NCBI GenBank assembly: GCA_031261605.1
Contig: JAISJI010000011.1
Location: forward strand, 1-58,697
Source of the DNA: Ignavibacteria bacterium
Lineage (GTDB): Bacteria > Bacteroidota > Ignavibacteria > Kapaibacteriales > UBA2268
DNA length: 58,697 bases
Direction of reading: 5' to 3'
In this document: positions 18,536 to 29,800 of the stretch, one piece after another
How positions within the stretch are numbered: the first letter of the stretch is position 1
Layout: each line of letters begins with the position of its first letter
Program-made: the position numbers and the translations under genes
Notes under the pieces: model-generated
What the model was told of the DNA's origin: nothing
The model's database searches: none
Seen by the model: the letters and a program-made list of their open reading frames with translations, nothing else

Positions 18536-19114
18536 ATGTTCCCGACAAAAAGATTAAGATTTGAACGACTTGACCGCTACGAATGGTTCGAGTTCTATTG
18601 CAAATTAGGCACGACACGCACTATTGATGCGGTTGCTAGCCATTTCAAATTGGAATACCGCAAGGTGCAACGAGCATCCGAGCGATGGTATTGGATACAT
18701 CGCACTGTCCTATATGACGAGTACCAGTTACGCTTCAATGATAATAATAGGTATGCGGAGATAGACCGCGTTAGAGAGGATTTGGCTCAGCAAATGCTTG
18801 GCTTTGCGAACAATTTAAGTGCTATGTTTGACCGATTAACAGAGGCATTGGCTAACATATCGCAAAGCAATGATGCTGCGACCTTCGAGGAGTGTGCTAA
18901 GGTAATGCAGACCGCAATGAAGACGTATGCAGAGTTTAAGAAAAGCACCGTTGAGGATATTGAAAACACTGTAAAGAGCGCCAACGAGCACTTTATGGAC
19001 TCGGAGAAGCGAATGGCAGACGATACGGCTGCGGTGCTTAATGATAAGGAACTGCGTGAGTTGTATTTCGCACTGATGGAGAAGCAGGCGGAGAAGATGT
19101 GCTTATGGCATTGA
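18536..19114 (+). CDS. HTH DNA-binding protein resembling a phage terminase small subunit, 192 aa
   Basis: Start 18536 is chosen because CAAGGAGAAAAT precedes it. The N-terminal 65 residues have the layout of terminase-small-subunit or transposase-like HTH domains: YEWFEFYCKLGTTRTIDAVA, FKLEYRKVQRASERWYWIHR, VLYDEYQLRF. In such proteins a helix-turn-helix that reads a step-wise 'xVxxxSxRWxWxxRxxxYDxY' is typical. The rest is helical, with a Glu/Lys-rich likely coiled coil (about 85-192). No other phage genes are nearby, so it is an orphan, either a domesticated remnant or a regulator. Its last 12 bases overlap the 3' end of the converging DUF2520-Pth gene. The assignment is by pattern only. 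Confidence 0.6.
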   Translation: MFPTKRLRFERLDRYEWFEFYCKLGTTRTIDAVASHFKLEYRKVQRASERWYWIHRTVLYDEYQLRFNDNNRYAEIDRVREDLAQQMLGFANNLSAMFDRLTEALANISQSNDAATFEECAKVMQTAMKTYAEFKKSTVEDIENTVKSANEHFMDSEKRMADDTAAVLNDKELRELYFALMEKQAEKMCLWH

Positions 19115-20542
19115 GTTAATGATACTCATAGATAAGCCGATGTTGCGACCGTTCTTAACGTAGCATTCCACGGCTTCCACTGCTTTATTTAACATTAGAT
19201 ATAGGGATGCTTGCTCCTCTGGCGAGAATGGAGATAGAACGTATTCAACGAGTTGGTTAGGACCGAAATTTTTGTCAATACCACAACGCAAGCGATGGAA
19301 CTTAGTGGTGCCGAGTTCTTTGATAACAGATGCTACGCCGTTATGCTTGCCATCACTACCGCTGGTCTTCAGATGAACTTTACCGATAGGGAAGTTGTAT
19401 TCATCAACGATGACGAGGAGATTATCGGTAAATAGTTTATATTTATCTAAGAGCCATTTGGCTGCTTTGCCGCTGTTGTTCATATATGTAAGTGGTCTTG
19501 CGAGGACGATTTTATGACCAGCGATATTGACTTCTGCATAGTCGGCAATGCCATCCTCGGTAATCCATTGCGAATCACAGCGTAGGAGGATGTTAGAGGT
19601 AACAACGAAGCCGATGTTATGGCGAGTATACATATACTTCCCGCCGTAGTTGCCAAGTCCAAGTATAATCTTCTCTACACTATTCTTTTTACTATTAGTA
19701 TGAGCGTGTGTAAGCATAGAATGTAGCGTATCGTAATCCACTTGTGCGATAGAACCCTTGTGGTGAAGCAGTTCCAGCAAGCCAATAGCAAAGTGGGCGT
19801 AACTGTTAAGTAGAGTTGGATGGTCAGACAGAGAGAGTATATGCTTTTGTATAGTTGCTACGTCGTTGCGTGCAATAGGTCCGGTAATCTCCTTGTCATC
19901 AAAGGCATTGCGGACGGTCTGCTGTAGTATCGGCTGGAGAAATGCCTTGTGGTCAATACCCACTTCATCTGCTAATTGCTTGGATAACTCAATAGCAGCG
20001 CGAACATAGTTAGATGCAGCAACAGATACAGCGTGATACAATGGCTTATTCTGCTTTGCTTTGTGGGAGAGAAAGTGGCTACTACCACCAAGTTGGAATA
20101 TCAGTTCCTTCAACTTCAAAGCATCCGCTTTGTCGCATTCTACGGCGAATGGAATCTGCAAATCGGTGCTATTTGTTGAGATAGTTTGGAATGGATGTGC
20201 TGCTGCAATGGATGCTCCATACTTCGTCAGTTCAAAAAGGATACCGCTACCATTGCTTCCGGAGGTGTGTAAGAAGAGATGATTTGCCAAATTGTGTGTA
20301 AATTTTTCCACAAGGAGCGCCGCAGTCGGAATAATATCTTTATCAAGGGTAGAGATAATGGTAATATCCGGCAATTCGGCAATTTCTTTAACATTATTAT
20401 ATATAGTAGTAGCGAAATTGCTCTCTCCAGTAGATAGATGTGCCGAGCAAACCCACATTAATTGCAGGTCTGAGGCAGTGTTTATGCGGTGTGCGAGGTA
20501 TTGTCCTACCTTGCCGAAGCCAATGATACCGATAGTTTTCAT
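19103..20542 (-). CDS. pth: Fusion of a Rossmann/DUF2520 protein with peptidyl-tRNA hydrolase, 479 aa
   Basis: Residues 1 to about 285 are a Rossmann-like NAD(P)-binding domain (MKTIGIIGFGKVGQYLAHRI, then HPFQTIS and a helical DUF2520 part with KPLYHAVSVAASNYV). Residues about 289-479 are a complete peptidyl-tRNA hydrolase. It has ILGLGNYGGKYMYTRHNIGF, TYMNNSGKA, IVDEYNFPIGKVHLK and KHNGVASVIKELG. The catalytic set is intact: N298, H308, D380 and N401, matching E. coli N10, H20, D93 and N114. Pth recycles peptidyl-tRNAs. The two parts are usually separate genes. Start 20542 begins the Rossmann motif; the frame extends upstream to 20602 without conservation. Internal initiation near residue 278 (M) could also release free Pth, but no clear ribosome binding site is seen there. 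Confidence 0.9.
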   Translation of the reverse strand: MKTIGIIGFGKVGQYLAHRINTASDLQLMWVCSAHLSTGESNFATTIYNNVKEIAELPDITIISTLDKDIIPTAALLVEKFTHNLANHLFLHTSGSNGSGILFELTKYGASIAAAHPFQTISTNSTDLQIPFAVECDKADALKLKELIFQLGGSSHFLSHKAKQNKPLYHAVSVAASNYVRAAIELSKQLADEVGIDHKAFLQPILQQTVRNAFDDKEITGPIARNDVATIQKHILSLSDHPTLLNSYAHFAIGLLELLHHKGSIAQVDYDTLHSMLTHAHTNSKKNSVEKIILGLGNYGGKYMYTRHNIGFVVTSNILLRCDSQWITEDGIADYAEVNIAGHKIVLARPLTYMNNSGKAAKWLLDKYKLFTDNLLVIVDEYNFPIGKVHLKTSGSDGKHNGVASVIKELGTTKFHRLRCGIDKNFGPNQLVEYVLSPFSPEEQASLYLMLNKAVEAVECYVKNGRNIGLSMSIINSMP

Positions 20543-20892
20543 AGTAATAGCGTGTTTCGTTAATATCTGCAAATATAGCAATAATTCTATATAATACAGC
20601 AATAATTATGCACATTTGTGTATAAATCTACACAATTAAAAGTAAATTATGAATAAGTGAAAAATAAATGAGTGAAAAAATATATATTCTTTTGTTTATT
20701 TAATTATTTTTTGTAATTTTGTAGTAGAAAACTTATTAGTAGATAGAAGTATAGGTTAAAAAATTATGTATAACCTGATGTTTCATCTGTGCTAATGTGT
20801 GCTATAGTGTCTGCAAAGGCACGTTCCATAAGGGTTTTCGCAGATTACGATTTTTTAATAATAATTTTAATAATATATTTTAAGGTATTTCA
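20543..20892. other. Divergent intergenic region before the giant gene
   Basis: This 350-base A/T-rich region separates the DUF2520-pth gene and the giant repeat-protein gene. It contains one good promoter candidate (20690-20721, plus strand). The rest forms a long untranslated leader of about 170 bases with no ORF, tRNA or recognised riboswitch. Confidence 0.6.
20690..20721 (+). promoter_or_regulatory. Bacteroidota-type promoter of the giant repeat-protein gene
   Basis: TTTTG (20690-20694) is followed after exactly 19 bases by TAATTTTG (20714-20721). This matches the primary sigma consensus of Bacteroidota (TTTG, about 19 bases, TAnnTTTG). Confidence 0.6.
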
Positions 20893-23800
20893 ATGAGGAA
20901 AAATTTCTTCCTTAGTGCTTTCTTAATAGCACTAATCACAGCCATCTGCGGTATGTCCGCACTGGCTCAAAGTGCCCCAGATTACTACTATAAGTACACC
21001 ATAAAGAAAGGTGGTGATGGTGGTGTTATTCTGGTTTTAAATGACACGGCGGCGTATCCGCAGACCGCAATGGCTCTTGCGGACATCCCGCCTGACCTAC
21101 GAGCGCAGGTTACGCAAATCATCCTGCCTGCAGGTGTCTTGCTCAATACTGGTGAACCTGTTGCTGCAAACGGTACTGGTATCTCCGGCGGCACAATCGG
21201 TGCAACTGTCGATATTGATAGTGTGGCTCTGGTATTTCCAAAGCTCATCAGTGTCATTACTCAGAACGTAACCGGTGTTGGTAGCGAACCAACACAAAAT
21301 GCTCCCCAGTATGTTCCGGGGATTGCGGATGCTAATGGGGTCAACTTAGACCCTACCGATAACAAAAAGTATACGTGGTATCCAGAAAAAGGTGTGCTAA
21401 CAATTTATGTTAATAGTTTGCAGAATGCAAATGAAATACATAGTTCCCTTGGCGTCCTTATTCCAAAATATGTGCTGAAAGCAACAACAAAGTTAGTAGT
21501 AATATACGATAGTGATGCAAAAGGTGGAAACAAAAAGACAGGTTATGATGCATACTTCCCAGGTTATTTTAACCAAACTGCTTGGTGCGATGAATTCTTA
21601 AATGCAATAAATTTCACAACACCGCTTCTTACAAGTGCGGAACTTCCAGATATAAAGGGCTTTGCAGATTACGTTACTGGTCCGAATGCAATGACTAATG
21701 GTGGTGCTTTTACTTTTCCTCCAGCCGGAGGTGTGGCAGGCAAGATAAAAGAAATAATTGCTCCAAATGCAGAATACATAGCAACGAATACTTTCTTAGA
21801 TATGACAGCATTGACCTATGTATCTTTCCCAAAAGTAACATATATTGGTGAAGATGCCTTTGTAGGCACTAATTTAAGTATAGCAACTCGCTTCCCATCT
21901 CTATTATGGGCAGATACAGTGACAAACAGTAACAAATATAGCGCGTTTGTTGGCACTAGTATAGAAGACCATTATGTAAATATAGCAGGTAGAGAAGCTG
22001 CCTCATATAGTGATGCAGCTTTTACTAATCCTAATGGTGATAAAGATATAGTGACAGGCGTTTTAGTTCAAAAAGGACAACCATATAAATTCACATACGA
22101 ATCAGGTAATTCTGGACGTTTCCCAGTAAAAGTGCAATATGCACTATCAAATACTGCACCGGATGGTGGAACTGTTTGGGCAGATGCAGAAGGACCAGAT
22201 AACTATGGCGTATATACAGTTCCAGCAAATAAAACAAATGGCGAAAGAATTTGGTTCAGAGGATATACATCCCTGCAACTTGAAATGGACAAAGTTGAAT
22301 ACGTATCACTTCCTTATACACATCTGACTCCTTTAGAGAATAATGTAAAAGGCGAAGAGATATTTGGCGTGATATTGAATGGCAACTTAGGCAATTTGAA
22401 ACTCTTCGAGACCGACTTCGTAGCTAACGCTCGCGGATATAAAGATGGTGAGTTTACTGTGTCTCTTACTGGTGCTACAATAACTAATGTTGCTGTAAGA
22501 CCTGGTCAAGGTATCGATGGAGATACAGTAATTGTAAAAGTAAATACATCAGGCATAAGCAACGATGTTAATAAATTCGTCCTTGGTGTAGAGTTTGCTG
22601 CTAGCAGCAAATATCTTAATGCAACAGCTTCTTTGCCAGCGTTGGCAAGTTATGATACCGTTATCGTAACATTGCGTCCTGCAGTTGAATATACTATCAC
22701 CGCAACTGGCACGCATTCATACAAAAATAACGACGATGGTTTAACATATACTAATGTTGCAGATAAGAGATTTGTATTCACAGTTAAGACAGATGCTCCA
22801 GCGGGCTTCCCTGGAACATTGACTGCTGATGACTTCACTTGGGCAATAGAGAATAGTGGATTTGCGGGCGGAGTTGTTACTGCTCCTGACTTATCATCTG
22901 TAGAACCAATAGATGTAGCAGTTGTTAAAATAAGTGCAAATGAATATAGAGTGACACTTACATACGGTGACGACTTTGATGCAAATCCAGCCGATTATGT
23001 CTCTATATTAGTTACTTTGAATGGTAAAGTAGGCAATGATAAATTGGATGCTCCAAAAACAACTCCTTTGTTCGCTGATTATGAGCAATATAGTTGGCTA
23101 CCACGTTTCAATAATATGGTGACTGTTACTATCGCTGATGGCTATTCGTTTGTTCAGCAAATGGTATATGGTGGCGTTGGCTCTTTAGGAAATGCTGACA
23201 TTGCAATAGGATTAATGCAGGGTATTACTACCGGTCTTGATGCAGCATATAAAGATGATTGGGGCTACATAGAGATTACAGGTAACCCACTCGTAGTTAA
23301 GAGCTTAACTGGCGTTGCTGATATAACATCTAAATTTGATGTGCCTGCTGAAATTACTAGTGGTTTAGTTTCTACTTTCTCCGGTGTCCCAGGAACAGGG
23401 GCATATGAACTATATACATTGACTTGGGCTGCTATATCTCCAGGTAATTATACTTTAGAGTGGAAACCTTCCGCTATCACTGATAGATGGGGCAACCATC
23501 CAAATGATAACTGGCTTACTACAAGATTAGGTGTTGAAATTGATGGCCCTATTACGAATACTACATTCCCTGATTATACTGCTCAACCAAATATAGATGG
23601 TTATTTACCTACGCTTGACGGTGATTATTATTATCCAGCACCATTTATCGTGACTGATAGAGCAACACTTATAAATGTGGAAATAGTAAAGGCAGATGGA
23701 GCTGATTCCGTTGCAAATGATATGTATGCACAAACTTATAATCTAGGTAGTAAGATGTATACATACAAACTTACTTTTGATAAAGCACTTACTACTCCTT

Positions 23801-26800
23801 TGACTACTACTGGTACAGATATAGATTGGACTAATAGTTGGTTAAGTGATGCAGGTGCATTTGTGACACCAACCGCTGACCCGAAAGTTTGGTATGTGAC
23901 TGCTATATTAGATAGAGGAACTGCCGCTACTGCCGATGTTGTAGAACATAGAATAAATACGATATATGGAAGTGGTCCACTAGATGCTGAATATTATGTT
24001 ACCAGAGCGGCATTTGTAGGAAGTGTTGATATGGACCTTGTGGATGGCTTAGGCAATCCTAACGATATATATATATCAAATGAAGTCGGCGTAACAAGCC
24101 AAGTAAATGTTAAATTTACTTGGGATATTAATGTTAACCCGAGATTGAATGTATCAGCTGGTACGTTCGCTGTTTCTGCTCCTACTTTTATTGCCGGCTA
24201 TGTAACAATTCACACGACGGCGTTTAGGTTAGACGATACTACTACAAATAATACAGGCGTATTCCAAATTATAAATAATAATGCATTATTATCCGTTGGC
24301 GATAATACTAAAATACAAGCGCGTTATGATAATGGAATGATACCTGGAATAGCAGATGCTTGGGGTAATTCAAAACTTACTGGAAGTAGTCCTCAACAAG
24401 AGCAAGCAGTAACAGGACATTCTTTGAGATTTACAAATCTGCCACTCGTTAGTGCAGTTTATGTAAATGATGTGACAGGCGCAGTAGCAGGTTATTCGGA
24501 TAAGGACGGCAATGTTCTTTATACCAATAAAGCAAATACACCATTCTCATTCGCTATCCTCTATACTCCACAGATTAATAGAGCCGATGGAGCTCCAGTT
24601 GTAGGTAACTTTAATGCTACAAGCATAGGTATTCTTAATACTGACCCTGTGACTAATACTCCAGCAACAGGACTTATTGAACAAACAAGTTTGTATATCT
24701 ATACACCTGCTGCAGCAGCAACTGCAACTGAAATAACAGTAGGCGTTAATACAAATCCTCTCTTTGCAATGGGTACTGCTTCACCGCATCAAGTGATTAG
24801 CTTCAGAACAGATAACAATGTGCAAGTGGTATTGGATTCCGTATCCATCTGTGATGGAACAGACGCTTTTGCAAACACACTCACAGCAGCAACCGACCAT
24901 AGAAAAGCACCACAAAATATCAATGCTCTATACTTCAACTTCATAGATGACAAAGAGCCATTTTTTAATAATGGTAGTGTTAATGAAGGATATATAGCAA
25001 TTTATCCAGTCAAAGATGTTGCCGTTGGCGATACTGTATACTTCGATATTAATGCACAAGAAGTCGCAATTCCAACAAGTCCAAATTATCCTTATGGCTT
25101 CGTTCGCGTAGATGCAGACGTAATACTCGGCAATGATAAAGACCTCCACGCAAATAGAGCTTATACAGTTGATTGGAAAGGCGTTGTAATAACAGATAAA
25201 TGGGGTAATGAATTAACTACACTGAATATGCTCGATACAATTACTACTGGTAGCCCAGCAGTGAAGAGCATCAGAACAGCTTCCTTCTCAAAAGCAACAC
25301 CACCAAGTTGGTTAGCAAACCCTGTTCCAAATGATAGATATGAATTCGTAAATGGTGAGTATGAGTCAACAATCACTGGCGATAATGGTAAGGTAATTGG
25401 TTGCGACTATAGCTGGAGAACAGCAGCACAAAAATACGCTACATTTATCGTAACCCTCGCTGCTAAGCCAAGTGCAACACTTACTGCTGCTGATTTCATA
25501 GCGATAGGAAGTAGACACGCTTTTGATTATACAACTGGAGGTATGTATGAAACATCTCCTAATGTTGAAGGCGTGTTCATCTTTAACTTTGGTGGAGTGG
25601 AATTCGTAAATGATACTACATACTATGTAACAGTTGGCTTCCCAGCACAATCCGCTGAAATCGCAACTTCAGTAACATTGCATGTTAACCCTGAATCTAC
25701 AAGATTAACTGCACCAACAGTAGCAACACCAATAGCAGAGCATTGGAGATATAGCGTTAGAACAGAATTTATGAAAATCGCTCTACCTACAAGTGCTATT
25801 GATTTCGCCGATTATAACACTGCTATGGGCAATACAGATTGGACAGCATTTGCACCAGATGCTGGTATACCTATTGTATTCAGAGACGACTTCCCATTCC
25901 GCACTCCTCCAGCACTTACACCAACTAGTAGTTATACTGGCGATAAGGTAGGTGGCGCTTATGGAATGGCTGTTAATAATCTAATTACTATTTCTCCAAT
26001 TATCGGAACAGGCACTATTGACTCTGTTCTTGTTGGAACGATGAAAGCAACAAATCCAATATATATCAATGGTTTTGGTCCTCTCGACGAATATGGCGAC
26101 TCAGTTCGCGCAGGTGGTGGAATTTTATCAAATGGCTTTAACTATACATTTACACTAAACTCAGCTGCTATCAATAATTTCACTGATGTTACGGATGCTT
26201 GGGGCAATAAAATGTCAGACGCTGACTTAAAGATTATTACTATACAAGCCGGTCTTCCTATCGTTACTCGTATCGGTGCGGATACCGCTTCATTAGCTAC
26301 AAATCTTAACTGGATTGAAGATGATGGTGTCGCTAAAACAATAAATGGACTAAAGGGTGGTGGTAAAAGAACTTACTATACAAATGGTGACCCTGGCGGA
26401 CAAAATGCCATTGACTTCGCTATCTATTTCGACCCATCTACCCCAGATGCAGATATAGACAATGTTGTGAATTCACTACGCGCATCAAGCATTATAGAAG
26501 TTTGGTCAGACAGAGAAGCAGCACCTGGAACTAATATGGATTTAGATAATATCCTTACTGATGACCTATACTATGACGCTACTACTAATATAACACACAC
26601 ACCTGGCGAGAAATTCATTAAAGTGAAAGTTCCTACTTATAATTTGTGGGACAACCACGTAAAAATAACATTAAATACTCCATCAGCAGTTGATGTATCT
26701 ACCCGCCCCGCTATGAATATCAATGGAGTGGCATTTGATATATCTGTTGCCGAAGGCGTTGATACTGTTAGATTTAAAGACGAATTCGCTCCGCTTGAAA

Positions 26801-29800
26801 TTCATCTTATTCGTATGAGTGAGAATAATTTTGTGCCACATACAAATTACAATGTACCTTCATTAACATTCAATTATTTTAATGGCGTTGCATTGAAATA
26901 TGATACAAGTATTGTTTCACCAGCAAACCCTACTGCTGAGGATACTGTTACAGCATTCAAAAATGCAAACACATTGATGTTCACAGGCGCAAATAGAGCA
27001 GATGCATATATGTTGTATGACTATGACCCAATTATCGTTATGGGCGGAAGTTCTACTAATTTTCCAGGAGAATTCGTAGCATATCCTGCCTTTGGACGTT
27101 ACGAAACAGATAGCACAACATTCAGTTATTCTAAACTGGCTCCTAATATAGATTACGGCGATACAACTGTAAATATGACTGCTGCCGTTTGGCCTCTCGT
27201 TGTAATAGTTGACGGAATGAAGGATATTTATGGCAACCTAAATACAACGCAAATTCCTATCAATGGTATGTGGAAGACCGCTAAGACATCACTTCTTAAC
27301 GTCCTCACGGCTCAATGGTCTAAAGCTGTTATGACGCACGAAGATTCAACCGTTAATGTTCAATTCGTTCGCGCTTATGGTGCTACTATAGATACTGAAG
27401 ACGGTCGCTTGGCAGATAATATGAATGACTTACCTAAGACACTCCAATTTATCGTAGAAACATCCGCTTCAGTTGATCCAACACAACTGAAAGCAGCATT
27501 GAACCTACGGATTACGCACGCCCCATCTGATGCAAAATTCATAACGGATCACACTAGTGCAATTGCTGAAGGAAGACTTGGTAGTGGCTCACTTTGGAAT
27601 GTTATTGTTCCAATATCTAGCACGTCGTCACTCACAAGCACTGATTCCGTTGTCGCTATTACAAGTGCAAGATTCCCGAGTGTTGCTGGTTTTGCAGATA
27701 GATACTTCTATACCGTAACTATTGACCTAACAAATAACACTTATGCTAACACTTTCTTAGCATTCTCCGATAAATACGGCGATACCGCTTTGATTGAATT
27801 AGTTATATCTACCGACCCAGATATAGCACTCAGCCCTACACACCCGACTATAAATAATGTATACAACGTAAAACGCAAATTCAATACACCATATTTAATA
27901 TCCTTCAAAGGAATTATTCACGTTTATGGTGCTGCTCATTCAACAGGATATGCTTGGGGAAACACAGGTGAGATTCCAGCAACCACACCATACATAACCG
28001 TATTACCAGTAAATGATAATCCTAATGATTTGAATCTATCAGACGATGGCATTCGTATCAATGGAACTACATTTGGTAATATGGACTTGACGCTCGGTGC
28101 AACAGGACAACAATGGGTTGCTATGATGAAAATAATAAATACCAGCACAGTTGCTGCTGATTACAACACAGATACAGTAAACTACCTAGATGCTGTTGCT
28201 GGTGGCTTAGACAGAGGTGATAAGATACCTGCTAGCGGAGCCATTATTAACCTGCGAACTCCACTCCTCACCGGCGGTACTTATGCACTCGTTATAGATA
28301 GTGCTTTCATCGATAAATGGGGTAACATCTCAGGTGGCGATAAAAACTATAAGATATTCGATACCGTTTCTACTGGACAAAACGGCTTAACATTCGCAGA
28401 AGCATTTAACTATCACCAAAATATTACATTCCAAACAAGTAAGACAAAAATTAGAGAAATCGTCCGCGAAGAGTATGTCACTAGTGGTGCTCCTATGTTA
28501 GTCGGCTCAACGTACTTAGATTATAGTACTTATGCACATAGGAATTCAGGCGCACCATATAATTATTTAACTAAGGACGGAGGATATGATACAGTAGCAT
28601 TTACAGTGCATCTCGCAACTCCATCCGCAAAATTGGATATAACCGATTTCAATCTGAAATACTACTTTACTGATACAACGGGTTACTTCCCCACCAGCCA
28701 TCAAGGCGTGCTTAAACCATTCTTAACTGTTCCCGGTTCTGGTGCATTAGATGGTAACAAATTAGTTGCATTTGATACTGCTAATTGGCAACCTAATGGA
28801 CTAGTACCTGGAACAGCCGATACAGCACTAGTATACTATCCATTCGGTGGTACGTACACTGGTCTACCTGCACCTAACGCAACGCAAACTAAAGCAAATT
28901 GGCTTATCGTTAATAACGGACCAACACCAACCGATAGCGTGCAAATCCTCGTAGTTGTGCCACATTTGGCTAACTACCAGAACGTCCGCATCGCTATCGA
29001 GCCAAGCACTGCTGCTACACATCTTGATGGATTCGCTTATGGCGGACAACAAGATACAGTATATAACGTGAGAAGAGGTCAAAACTTCGCTACTATTATG
29101 GACCCAAGTGATGATGCCCGACAAGAAATTATTGACGCAAACGCTTGGAGAACTATTAAATTCTATGACTTAGATTTTAATGAGTTTTCATGGTATCAGT
29201 CTGAATACGGCAATACCGGTGGTGTTGCAGGTCGGCCAATTATACTTGTTCAAACAGGAAATGCTATTGTGGTAGCGGATAATATTCCTATAGTTCCTGG
29301 TAATGCTGGTATGTCCGGTGTACATTCAGAAGAGGGAACATTTGCAACAGGCGGACGTTTGAATTTCCAAATAGCCGACCCACTTATACCTGGGCATTTC
29401 TACCACGTAGCATACGACCCAGCAGTAATATGGGACCTTTGGGGAAACAATTCTACCGCTATTGGTAGCAATATCTTACCAGTAAATCCAACGTGGACAA
29501 GCCGCGATGGTGAGGGAGATACAGTTGAAGTAGGCAAGTTCACTCCTGCCGCTGCTAAAATCGCTAAGATACTCATAACAACTGCAGAAGGAAAGCAACT
29601 AGACGATAATAGTTTACCAACTACTACTGCTCCTATTTATACAGACGCAAGCCAGAAGATGTTTAAGACAAACGCAACACTGATACACTTTAGAGTGGAA
29701 CTTACTACTCCTATTGACTCTAGTTCTTTCGTTAATGATGGCAAGTTCAGAGAAGAATTCGCTATTGACACCGCTAGCCATATCGGTATGACTGCCGCTG

